A program made the translations under genes and the position numbers. Below are positions 14,601-20,346 of a stretch of DNA of 27,336 bases, one piece after another; position 1 is the stretch's first letter, and each line of letters begins with the position of its first letter. The stretch covers positions 1 to 27,336 of IMG/VR virus record IMGVR_UViG_3300034683_000626, one strand, 5' to 3'. The notes below the pieces were generated by a model that was given only the letters and a program-made list of their open reading frames with translations, had not been told where the DNA came from and ran no database searches. The stretch comes from a virus.

Positions 14601-14822
14601 TTATGCACACTCGATCATTTCAGTCCTTACCTCTCTGGTCTTGTAACTTCCATCAGGGTATTTAAACATCACAACAAAACTTACATTCTCTTCTGATACC
14701 TTGATGCAGACTACATTTCCTACAAGTCCATCATATGGGCTCCTGTTACTACCTGTCACCATGCCACCCACTGAAACCTCGCTACTAACAACCTTCTGGC
14801 CACGCTTGTTTAGGATTAACAT
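14601..14822 (-). CDS. Unknown small beta-rich protein
   Basis: A 73-aa protein starting MLILNKRGQKVVSSEV. It alternates short strands and turns (GNVVCIKVSEENVSFVVMFKYPDGSYKTREV), like a small SH3-type or KOW-type barrel. ATG 14822 follows GGAGGGG; upstream ATG/TTG codons to 14849 lack an SD. Its start lies 38 nt inside the previous gene. The predicted fold resembles that of its upstream neighbour, so the two may be distant paralogues. Confidence 0.55.
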   Translation of the reverse strand: MLILNKRGQKVVSSEVSVGGMVTGSNRSPYDGLVGNVVCIKVSEENVSFVVMFKYPDGSYKTREVRTEMIECA

Positions 14823-15027
14823 TCGTATCCCCTCCATTCGCAAGTACAACAGTTATGCTGCCATTTGTCACATCACACTTTAAAAATGACTCCCTATAGC
14901 CTTTGTCAGCCTCAACTAAGAAGTATCTCTCATACACTCCCAAGACCTTTCCCTTTAGTGTCCTCGTTTCCTTACTCTTCTTGCCTAGATTCTTTGTTAG
15001 GTTAATTCTGTCTCCTGTTCTAAGCAA
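14785..15027 (-). CDS. Unknown small protein, possible SH3-like barrel, TTG start
   Basis: An 80-aa basic protein (MLRTGDRINLTKNLGKKSKETR, then LKGKVLGVYERYFLVEADKGYRESFLKCDV). The pattern 'GDRINL ... GKVLGVYERYFLVE ... YRESF' fits a small beta-barrel with a basic face. TTG 15027 lies 4 nt after GGGGTGG and is the only initiator in place. It overlaps the next gene by 38 nt. Confidence 0.55.
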   Translation of the reverse strand: MLRTGDRINLTKNLGKKSKETRTLKGKVLGVYERYFLVEADKGYRESFLKCDVTNGSITVVLANGGDTNVNPKQAWPEGC

Positions 15028-15045
15028 ACAACCACCCCTTTGTAT

Positions 15046-15573
15046 TTATAACAGCCCTTGCATATTCTTATATGCCACCACAAACAATGCTATTGAAATC
15101 ATCCACTCGCCAAATGCGTAAGGGAACAGTCCAGACCTATAACTGCCTATATTGACTCTCTTATCGTATGGGTAGAACAACTTTACTCCACTCCAGGTAA
15201 ACATATCAAGGACAACATGACTTATCATTCCAATCATAAAGGAAAGAGTAAATAATTTCGTAGACCCATCAGAAAAGCCAAGAGCCTCCATTATAAAGAA
15301 AAGCAATAAGCTAAATGTTAGAACACCCACTATTGAATGGGTATATCCTCTGTGCTTAAAGAGTTTGCTTGTAAAAAAAGATACAAGTTTTGTCTTTTGT
15401 GACATATAGCTTGTCTTAATGTCAATGTCTGGCATAAGCGAGCCGATAACAAGACCAGCAGTTGCAATCATAAATGTTGGACTGTCATTAACATAATGAG
15501 AAAGAGCATCCACATTGTTAAAGAGTACATATCCTAGTGCCACTCCACCTGCTACATGAGTTTTATATTGCAT
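15046..15573 (-). CDS. YdjM-like membrane-bound metal-dependent hydrolase family protein
   Basis: A 175-aa integral membrane protein. It carries the family's histidine and aspartate clusters: MQYKTHVAGG at the start, GSLMPDIDIKTS, HRGYTHSIVG, and SHVVLDMFTWSGVKLFYP. These mark the YdjM/LexA-binding inner membrane hydrolase family (PF04307), whose reaction is poorly known. Several hydrophobic segments span the membrane. ATG 15573 is chosen because GAGGGG precedes it; the longer frame to 15669 overlaps the Zn-ribbon gene. Phages and plasmids carry this family often, possibly for SOS or membrane roles. Confidence 0.85.
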   Translation of the reverse strand: MQYKTHVAGGVALGYVLFNNVDALSHYVNDSPTFMIATAGLVIGSLMPDIDIKTSYMSQKTKLVSFFTSKLFKHRGYTHSIVGVLTFSLLLFFIMEALGFSDGSTKLFTLSFMIGMISHVVLDMFTWSGVKLFYPYDKRVNIGSYRSGLFPYAFGEWMISIALFVVAYKNMQGLL

Positions 15574-15577
15574 GTAA

Positions 15578-15814
15578 TCACCCCTCTTTTGTAAGCCTGT
15601 AGTCTGGATCAATAAACATGAACTGACCACTTGCATTAAAAACCCTAACTCCCCTATCATCAAACTCACTTAAACAATTACTGCAAAAGTAGCACCACTC
15701 AAGTCCATATTTGTTTCCGGCACTACGGGATAACACTTCTCCCACTGTTCCCTTGGACCCGCACACAGGGCAAGGTCTTTTTGTAGCCTTATCCAAATTT
15801 CTTTTCCTTGCCAT
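15578..15814 (-). CDS. Zn-ribbon protein
   Basis: A 78-aa protein with CPVCGSKG and CYFCSNC in the first half (four to five Cys), then a mixed tail (RVFNASGQFMFIDPDYRL). The basic start (MARKRNLDKATKRP) suggests nucleic-acid binding. GGAGG precedes ATG 15814. It lies between the regulator and the membrane protein in the same operon. No specific family. Confidence 0.65.
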   Translation of the reverse strand: MARKRNLDKATKRPCPVCGSKGTVGEVLSRSAGNKYGLEWCYFCSNCLSEFDDRGVRVFNASGQFMFIDPDYRLTKEG

Positions 15815-15829
15815 AACACACCTCCAAGG

Positions 15830-16039
15830 TTAATCTTCCCTATAATATACTCCACCATTTACCTTCCCTCTTTTAATCTCCAGCTGAGGATAGACATTTT
15901 TAAGATAGGCAATGTCCGTTCTTATTGTTCTTCTTGTGACATTACATTCTCTGGCCAACTCTTCCATGGTCGCAAATTTTTTCCTCTTTAGTATCTCGAT
16001 GATTTTTTCCTTCCTATGATCCACATTGTGTTTTCCCAT
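15830..16039 (-). CDS. DeoR/HTH_11-type winged-helix regulator
   Basis: A 69-aa DNA-binding protein made of a single helix-turn-helix. RKEKIIEILKRKKFATMEELARECNVTRRTIRTDIAYLK matches the DeoR N-terminal winged helix, with the recognition helix at about 38-50. It has no effector domain, so it is a minimal regulator. It is the first gene of the leftward operon and faces the divergent rightward promoter, so it is a good candidate for controlling the switch region at 16040-16362. ATG 16039 follows AAGGAAG. Confidence 0.85.
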   Translation of the reverse strand: MGKHNVDHRKEKIIEILKRKKFATMEELARECNVTRRTIRTDIAYLKNVYPQLEIKRGKVNGGVYYRED

Positions 16040-16362
16040 AGCATCACTTCCTTACTAACATAATTTACCATTTAACTGTGTTCCCATAATTCAGTATAAT
16101 AGGAACTCCGTTTAACATTCCACTGTTTCCAATACCTCTAAGGGACACCCCCTATGATTATTGCTTTAAATCTATTGTATTCTCATTATATGTATCTTGT
16201 TGCAACCTTTGATAATGTAAATTATTTTACCAACTGACTATATTATATCATATTATTAATATTTGCACAACATATATATTTATATACTAAATTGTGTATA
16301 AACTTGCATAATTTGAGGTAAATATATATAATAGATAACATTGCTTACAAGGAGGTAATAAA
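16040..16362. promoter_or_regulatory. Divergent AT-rich control region between leftward and rightward operons
   Basis: About 320 bp with no ORF worth calling. It separates the winged-helix regulator from the DUF3846-like operon. It holds a strong rightward promoter (16304-16332), a leftward TATACT-type -10 near 16090-16100 without a good -35, and small palindromes that could be operators: GTTGCAAC near 16210 and GTAAA-TTAT-TTTAC near 16217-16230. It is a natural place for autoregulation by the neighbouring regulator (inference). A replication origin cannot be excluded, but no iterons are seen. Confidence 0.6.
16304..16332 (+). promoter_or_regulatory. Strong rightward promoter of the DUF3846-like operon
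   Basis: TTGCAT (16304-16309), a spacer of exactly 17 nt, and consensus TATAAT (16327-16332), ending 30 nt before ATG 16363, which has its own strong SD (ACAAGGAGG). Confidence 0.75.
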
Positions 16363-16953
16363 ATGGGAGGAACTAATAAGAGCATTGAGGTATTCTTCTA
16401 CACCCATGATCGGAAGGAACCGAAACTAATCAAGATCAACAGTAATCTTCACTCCATCAAGTCATATCTTGACACACAGAAGCCAAAGGAGTTGGCACTG
16501 CCAAAGGCATACCACCTATACTTTGATCCAAAGAACAAGAACATGGACCAGCTTAACAGAAAATATGGGATAATAGGCAGCTTTCTAATCACCAGAAAAT
16601 ACGAGCAAGGGTATTTCACCCTTGATGAGCATGATATCAGGTATCTAAGAAAACATGATTTAAGGCTTATTAACACCCAGAGAAAATCAGAGAAATCAAT
16701 GTGTATCCATGAGAAGATAGATCTTCTTAGAAAAGCAGTCTCAGAAGGTGACAGAGAAAGGATAGACAACCTGGTGGCACTAATAAAAAAGGGATACAAC
16801 AAGAGCAAGGCATCACCCTCTATGGAGAAGTTGGTTGTGTTTATGTCTCAGCTAAACACACTTTCCGATAGGTACATGACACCCTACATATTCACTGAGC
16901 CATACTTTGAAGTAGAAGTGATTAAAGATTATGCAAAGGAACTTTCCAGGTAA
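16363..16953 (+). CDS. DUF3846-like protein 1
   Basis: A 196-aa protein. Residues about 1-95 read KSIEVFFYTHDRKEPKLIKI, an LHSIKSYLDT helix, YHLYFDP, then RKYGIIGSFLITRK, LDEHDIRYLRKH. This is the pattern of DUF3846: an N-terminal strand, a helix, then 'GxFxI' and 'L...DI.YL' near the end. Two other genes in this operon share it. The C-terminal 100 residues are helical (KIDLLRKAVSEGDRERIDNLVALIKKG) and differ between paralogues. ATG 16363 follows AAGGAGG. Biochemical role unknown; related domains are common in phages and conjugative elements. Confidence 0.6.
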   Translation: MGGTNKSIEVFFYTHDRKEPKLIKINSNLHSIKSYLDTQKPKELALPKAYHLYFDPKNKNMDQLNRKYGIIGSFLITRKYEQGYFTLDEHDIRYLRKHDLRLINTQRKSEKSMCIHEKIDLLRKAVSEGDRERIDNLVALIKKGYNKSKASPSMEKLVVFMSQLNTLSDRYMTPYIFTEPYFEVEVIKDYAKELSR

Positions 16954-17045
16954 AAGTAAATAATGATACTGCTACCCCGTAAATAAGCATATGTTGTCCG
17001 TATATTATATTGTACGCAATAATAAATATTATCACAATGTATATA

Positions 17046-17074
17046 TTGTTATAATATTATTTATATGATATACT
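17046..17074 (+). promoter_or_regulatory. Promoter of the second rightward gene
   Basis: TTGTTA (17046-17051), 17-nt spacer, TATACT (17069-17074) with an extended TGA before it. It lies about 40 nt upstream of ATG 17115, in a 160-nt AT-rich gap, so this gene can be transcribed separately from the first. Confidence 0.6.
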
Positions 17075-17114
17075 TAAATAGAACAAAAGTGTTATAGGCA
17101 CAAAGGAGGACAAT

Positions 17115-17531
17115 ATGAACGGACAAGATAAGGTAGTAGCACTTGATGAGTACAGAAACACCAGGGATAATAAGGATACAAAAGAAGAGAGTCTTTTCGA
17201 TATGGATATGAATGAAATAAATGAAGCAATACAGTTTACAAACCATATGCCCCCTCTAGTTGTAAAAGAGGATCTGGTGGCAGATGCAATTAGAAAAGGA
17301 GATATTAAGATTATTTCTAAAATCATGGCCAAGGAATACCTAAAAGATTACATAGATTTATCCAGTAAGGATTGTTCAGATAGTCAAATTGAAATGATAG
17401 CAAGATTTATTGAGGGAGTTTATGATATGCACAACACTACAGTAATTGATGGCCACATTGTCTACCAAAAACATAAAAAAGAGAGAGAAATTTGGATTGA
17501 TGGCTACAATTCCCTTCTACAATTGCTATAA
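17115..17531 (+). CDS. Unknown acidic helical protein
   Basis: A 138-aa protein starting MNGQDKVVALDEYRNT, which is followed by a charged, likely disordered stretch (RDNKDTKEESLFDMDMNE) and a helical body (DLVADAIRKGDIKIISKIMAKEYLKDYIDL). No DUF3846-like motif and no recognised family. It sits between DUF3846-like genes and has its own promoter. AAAGGAGG lies 7 nt before the ATG. Confidence 0.6.
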   Translation: MNGQDKVVALDEYRNTRDNKDTKEESLFDMDMNEINEAIQFTNHMPPLVVKEDLVADAIRKGDIKIISKIMAKEYLKDYIDLSSKDCSDSQIEMIARFIEGVYDMHNTTVIDGHIVYQKHKKEREIWIDGYNSLLQLL

Positions 17532-17547
17532 TAAAGCATTGGTGAAA

Positions 17548-17631
17548 AAACGGCCTCACAAAATCGTTTCTAAGGCATTTTAAAAAGGCAAGGATACCTA
17601 TCCTATGGCTAGAATGCCAAAAACGGGCATT
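17548..17631 (+). ncRNA. Candidate structured leader with mutually exclusive hairpins
   Basis: GGCATT occurs at 17574-17579 and 17626-17631, with its complement AATGCC at 17613-17618 between them. The middle segment can pair upstream (8 bp with one wobble, enclosing the AGGATA-CC-TATCCT palindrome at 17591-17604) or downstream (6 bp, loop AAAAACG), but not both. Before this, AAACG (17548-17552) can pair with CGTTT (17565-17569), competing with GCCT/AGGC. This is the logic of a switching leader for the next gene at 17709, about 80 nt downstream. I do not recognise a known riboswitch class. Confidence 0.35.
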
Positions 17632-17708
17632 TGTTGGAAATAATGACTGAAAAAGGATTAGAGCTTATAGACCATGTGTTTAGGCTCTTTTTTCTAGGAA
17701 GGAGGCTT

Positions 17709-18041
17709 ATGCAGAGGATATTAGCACTAATCTACCCTCACTTTAGCGACAAACCAGTGGTAATTAATATGCCAAAGAGTTTAAAAAGCTTTAAGGAGCA
17801 TATTGGTGAGGAAATAATAAGACATAAGATACACAAGGATTATGTTGCCCTTATTGGCAGCTGTAAGAACAACAAAAGGTATAACTCAGGGATAGGCATC
17901 CATGGAAACATAATTATTGTAAAGGAGAAAGACGATATTCTTCTCTCTCTGAATGCAAATGACATAAGCTATCTTACAAGCAAGAGTAGTTTGATAAAGG
18001 ATAAGATAAGAAACATTGGAGAAAGAAGGAAGATCAGTTAA
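17709..18041 (+). CDS. DUF3846-like protein 2 (short form)
   Basis: A 110-aa paralogue of the genes on either side, reduced to the shared domain: MQRILALIYPHFSDKPVVINM, the helix SLKSFKEHIGEEI, YVALIGSC, IGIHGNIIIVKE, and LNANDISYL at the end. ATG 17709 is preferred over TTG 17631 because AGGAAGGAGG precedes it and because the first strand then lines up with the start of the third paralogue (MSTIKVMTFPYGSDEPIV). It ends 11 nt before the next gene. Function unknown. Confidence 0.6.
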   Translation: MQRILALIYPHFSDKPVVINMPKSLKSFKEHIGEEIIRHKIHKDYVALIGSCKNNKRYNSGIGIHGNIIIVKEKDDILLSLNANDISYLTSKSSLIKDKIRNIGERRKIS

Positions 18042-18052
18042 GGAGGAATTAA

Positions 18053-18739
18053 ATGAGCACGATAAAAGTTATGACATTTCCCTACGGAAGTGATGAACCC
18101 ATAGTGCAGGAGATAGAGAATGCTCCGGATGAGTTTATACAGATTATTGAAGGGAAGTTCCAGGATGTACCCTTGCCGATGAATTATCTATTGTTGATGA
18201 ATGACTCAGTGGCAGAGGATTTCAAGTTTCAAGAAAAGTATAATCTTCATGGAAACTTTATCATCTGCAAACACAACTACAGAAGACCAATGTCACTGGA
18301 GAATAAGGACATAGAGTATCTAAAGGAAAAGGCAAGCGAGCTGATAGATGGAAGATACCCTGAAGTGTTCATGCCAGATATTGAAGCTTATGTAAAGCAT
18401 ATGAGGATCGAGCAACAGACAAGTGAGTTTCCTATACTTGATGAGTTGGAAGAGTTGGTTGAGGCGGCTTCATTTGAAGATGCCGAAGAGATACTAAAAT
18501 CCATCGAGGACATTGCATACTACACAAGGGCAAGACACTATAAAAAGGATGAACTTGGAAATGAAGAGTTGGACTCTCTCCACCAACAGGCAATTACTGG
18601 GCTAAATACTATAAACAGAATGGCTGAAAAACATAAAATGAGAACTACCTTCCCTGGTGATTTCACAGCTACATTTATAATGGATGAACACATAGTAAAC
18701 CTTGCAAAAGAATATTACACGAGAAAGGCTAAAAAGTAA
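18053..18739 (+). CDS. DUF3846-like protein 3
   Basis: A 228-aa protein. Residues 1-95 show the clearest DUF3846-type pattern: TIKVMTFPYGSDEP, the helix DEFIQIIEGKFQDV, LPMNYLLLMND, YNLHGNFIICKH, LENKDIEYLKE. The rest is helical and acidic (PILDELEELVEAASFEDAEEILKSI), ending in a basic tail (RKAKK). The C-terminal half does not match that of the first paralogue, so a common domain carries different partners. AAGGAGG precedes ATG 18053. The stop lies at the foot of the terminator hairpin. Confidence 0.65.
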   Translation: MSTIKVMTFPYGSDEPIVQEIENAPDEFIQIIEGKFQDVPLPMNYLLLMNDSVAEDFKFQEKYNLHGNFIICKHNYRRPMSLENKDIEYLKEKASELIDGRYPEVFMPDIEAYVKHMRIEQQTSEFPILDELEELVEAASFEDAEEILKSIEDIAYYTRARHYKKDELGNEELDSLHQQAITGLNTINRMAEKHKMRTTFPGDFTATFIMDEHIVNLAKEYYTRKAKK

Positions 18740-18775
18740 AGCACCCCTCGGGGGTGCTTTTAGTTTTTGCAAATA
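18738..18775. terminator. Bidirectional terminator between converging operons
   Basis: Ten-bp perfect stem AAAGCACCCC (18738-18747) / GGGGTGCTTT (18751-18760) with loop TCG. TTTTAGTTTTT follows on the right and A-rich sequence lies on the left, so it works both ways. It overlaps the stop codon of the third DUF3846-like gene and ends the DUF3990 cassette coming from the right. Confidence 0.88.
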
Positions 18776-18778
18776 CTT

Positions 18779-19015
18779 TTAGACTAAATGTTTCTTTAAG
18801 GTTTCAATTTCTCCATTCTCAGTTAACAGTTTTACTGCCCAATTGTAAGCTGAATCATGTAAAGCAATAGGGTGTTTTAATATTATTCTTTCCATATCGC
18901 TATTCTTTACCAGATCTTCAGCTTCAGATATGGACTTATTAAACCTCACTATCAATTCTTTTGTAGTATTGATGGCTAACAAGTGAACATCTTTTTTTAT
19001 CCTTCGCCTTTTCAT
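18779..19015 (-). CDS. Small partner of the DUF3990 protein (possible antitoxin)
   Basis: A 78-aa protein with a basic start (MKRRRIKKDVHLLAINT), then helical segments (KELIVRFNKSISEAEDLVKNSD) and a HDSAYNWAVKLL segment. ATG 19015 overlaps the DUF3990 stop as TAATG, and GGAGGTGA lies inside that gene, so the two are tightly coupled. DUF3990 genes are often paired with a small DUF3791-type gene; this one has the right size and place but I cannot confirm the family. An immunity or antitoxin role is inference from the arrangement. Confidence 0.6.
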   Translation of the reverse strand: MKRRRIKKDVHLLAINTTKELIVRFNKSISEAEDLVKNSDMERIILKHPIALHDSAYNWAVKLLTENGEIETLKKHLV

Positions 19016-19572
19016 TAACACTCTATCACCTCCAAAATTTCTATACAATTTATTGCTTCTTTTGTGTGTACTGACAATTGGTTGTAGCCATTGTAGGCTT
19101 TTATTTCAGATGGGTATAATGATTGAATCCCACCGTCCGCTACTGGACCGTAAACCCAATCATAAAGATGGATTGTACCGCCACTTCTATTTTCAACAAC
19201 GAATTCTTTCCATCTAAGACTATCAACTGTATATATTTGCTTGTTTAACCTCTCGAAACACAGTATATCATTAATTCTAAATGCAATAACTATGGGTTTC
19301 ATTCTCATTCTTTGTTCTAAAAAATCATCAACTGATTTATTCATCTCACACAACAATTGCTTTATTGGTCTAGGATGTCTGGCAGTATATTCCGCCCACT
19401 CTTTTGCTTGATTAAAGTTATCAACTGTCATGTAAAATCCATTGCCAAAATCAGAATCTACAATCTCTCTATTCACAATACTTATACCCTTGTTGACAAT
19501 GTGTTCAACATAAAAATCAATTGTCCCATGGTATAACACTGACTTGCTGTCAAGATTAAACTCTAATTGCAT
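19015..19572 (-). CDS. DUF3990 protein, predicted ADP-ribosyltransferase-like
   Basis: A 185-aa protein. It opens with VLYHGTIDFYVEHIVNKGI and continues with DFGNGFYMTVDNFNQAKEWA, the DUF3990 signature, related to ADP-ribosyltransferase folds (H-Y/F-E type): YHG binds NAD and DFGxGFY forms the next strand. The C-terminal part has VYGPVADGG and CIEILEVIEC. If active it would modify a protein or nucleic acid with ADP-ribose, but this is not shown. ATG 19572 follows AGAAGGTG; the upstream frame to 19629 is rejected. It has its own promoter and ends at the shared terminator, so it forms a self-contained cassette with the small gene downstream. Confidence 0.75.
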   Translation of the reverse strand: MQLEFNLDSKSVLYHGTIDFYVEHIVNKGISIVNREIVDSDFGNGFYMTVDNFNQAKEWAEYTARHPRPIKQLLCEMNKSVDDFLEQRMRMKPIVIAFRINDILCFERLNKQIYTVDSLRWKEFVVENRSGGTIHLYDWVYGPVADGGIQSLYPSEIKAYNGYNQLSVHTKEAINCIEILEVIEC

Positions 19573-19591
19573 AATGCACCTTCTTTCGAAA

Positions 19592-19620
19592 ATATTATCA
19601 TAATAGTATGTTAATATCAA
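19592..19620 (-). promoter_or_regulatory. Promoter of the DUF3990 cassette
   Basis: On the minus strand, TTGATA (19615-19620), a 17-nt spacer, and TAATAT (19592-19597) with an extended TGA. It lies about 20 nt before ATG 19572. Confidence 0.65.
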
Positions 19621-19668
19621 GAAAAACACACTCGCATCTCTGCCTAATATAAATCAAACTCTGCACTT

Positions 19669-20325
19669 TTAGTTTCCCAGCAAATACTGTGTTATGTGAT
19701 CCAGTAGATAACCTTCCCCCAGCGTATAATCATCACTATTGTTGAAATGATACCTTACTGGAATTTTGTTAAATTCTGACTCTGTCTTGTGTTTTTCTGA
19801 AGCTTTCTTGTATGCACCATCTCTAAGAGAAAGTCTCTCTTTTCTTATGAAGGGGTCTGCCTCTAGTCTTACTCCAACAAACCCGCCTTTATTAAGAGCA
19901 TCCCCTTCAATCCCAAGTCTAACATCATCAATTATAACCGGATGATCCTTTGAAATATTAAGGGCCCTTTCAATCAGTGCATTCTCATTATACTTTCTGA
20001 TAATATCTCCTAATTTCTGAAGGGCATATCTTGGCTTAATCGAGGACTTAACATCCTCAATTATGTCATTCCCTATCTCCCCTCTTATGAAATAGGTAGT
20101 GGTTAAATCAAATCCAAGATCCTCAAGGACCTTGTTTAACCCACTGTATCTATCCTCTCTTATCAGCTCCACCATATCATACAAGGGCTGTGCTATCTTA
20201 ACCTGCTTGTAGCAGGGGCGGTTATCAGCTATCCAATTTGATAGATAGCTTTTACCTACCCCTTGCTCCCCACAGATAAATATCTTAGGGTGCTTAAGCA
20301 GTTGACAATCATTTCTGTATAACAT
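19669..20325 (-). CDS. P-loop deoxynucleoside monophosphate kinase-like protein
   Basis: A 218-aa kinase-like protein with P-loop GEQGVGKS at 19-26. The later segments PRYALQKLGDIIRKYNENALIERAL and PVIIDDVRLGIEGDALNKGGFVGVRLEAD match phage dNMP kinases of the T4 gp1 type, which phosphorylate dNMPs to supply DNA replication. Substrate range is not readable here. It lies downstream of PcfJ, with the AAGGAGGATGATGAGAT box before ATG 20325. Confidence 0.8.
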   Translation of the reverse strand: MLYRNDCQLLKHPKIFICGEQGVGKSYLSNWIADNRPCYKQVKIAQPLYDMVELIREDRYSGLNKVLEDLGFDLTTTYFIRGEIGNDIIEDVKSSIKPRYALQKLGDIIRKYNENALIERALNISKDHPVIIDDVRLGIEGDALNKGGFVGVRLEADPFIRKERLSLRDGAYKKASEKHKTESEFNKIPVRYHFNNSDDYTLGEGYLLDHITQYLLGN

Positions 20326-20346
20326 ATCTCATCATCCTCCTTGTCT

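Noticed and set aside
16138-16156. Palindrome near AGGGACACCCCCT as an operator
   Set aside because: Only a 4-bp stem; too weak to claim as a feature on its own.
17061-17332. Leftward ORFs opposite the gene at 17115
   Set aside because: Shadow frames with no SD, antisense to a gene with a strong promoter and SD.
17573-17618. A tRNA-like fold
   Set aside because: Arms do not reach the cloverleaf form and there is no T-loop consensus; described instead as a leader with alternating hairpins.
17548-17640. A named riboswitch class
   Set aside because: I could not match conserved bases to any class with confidence, so no class is claimed.
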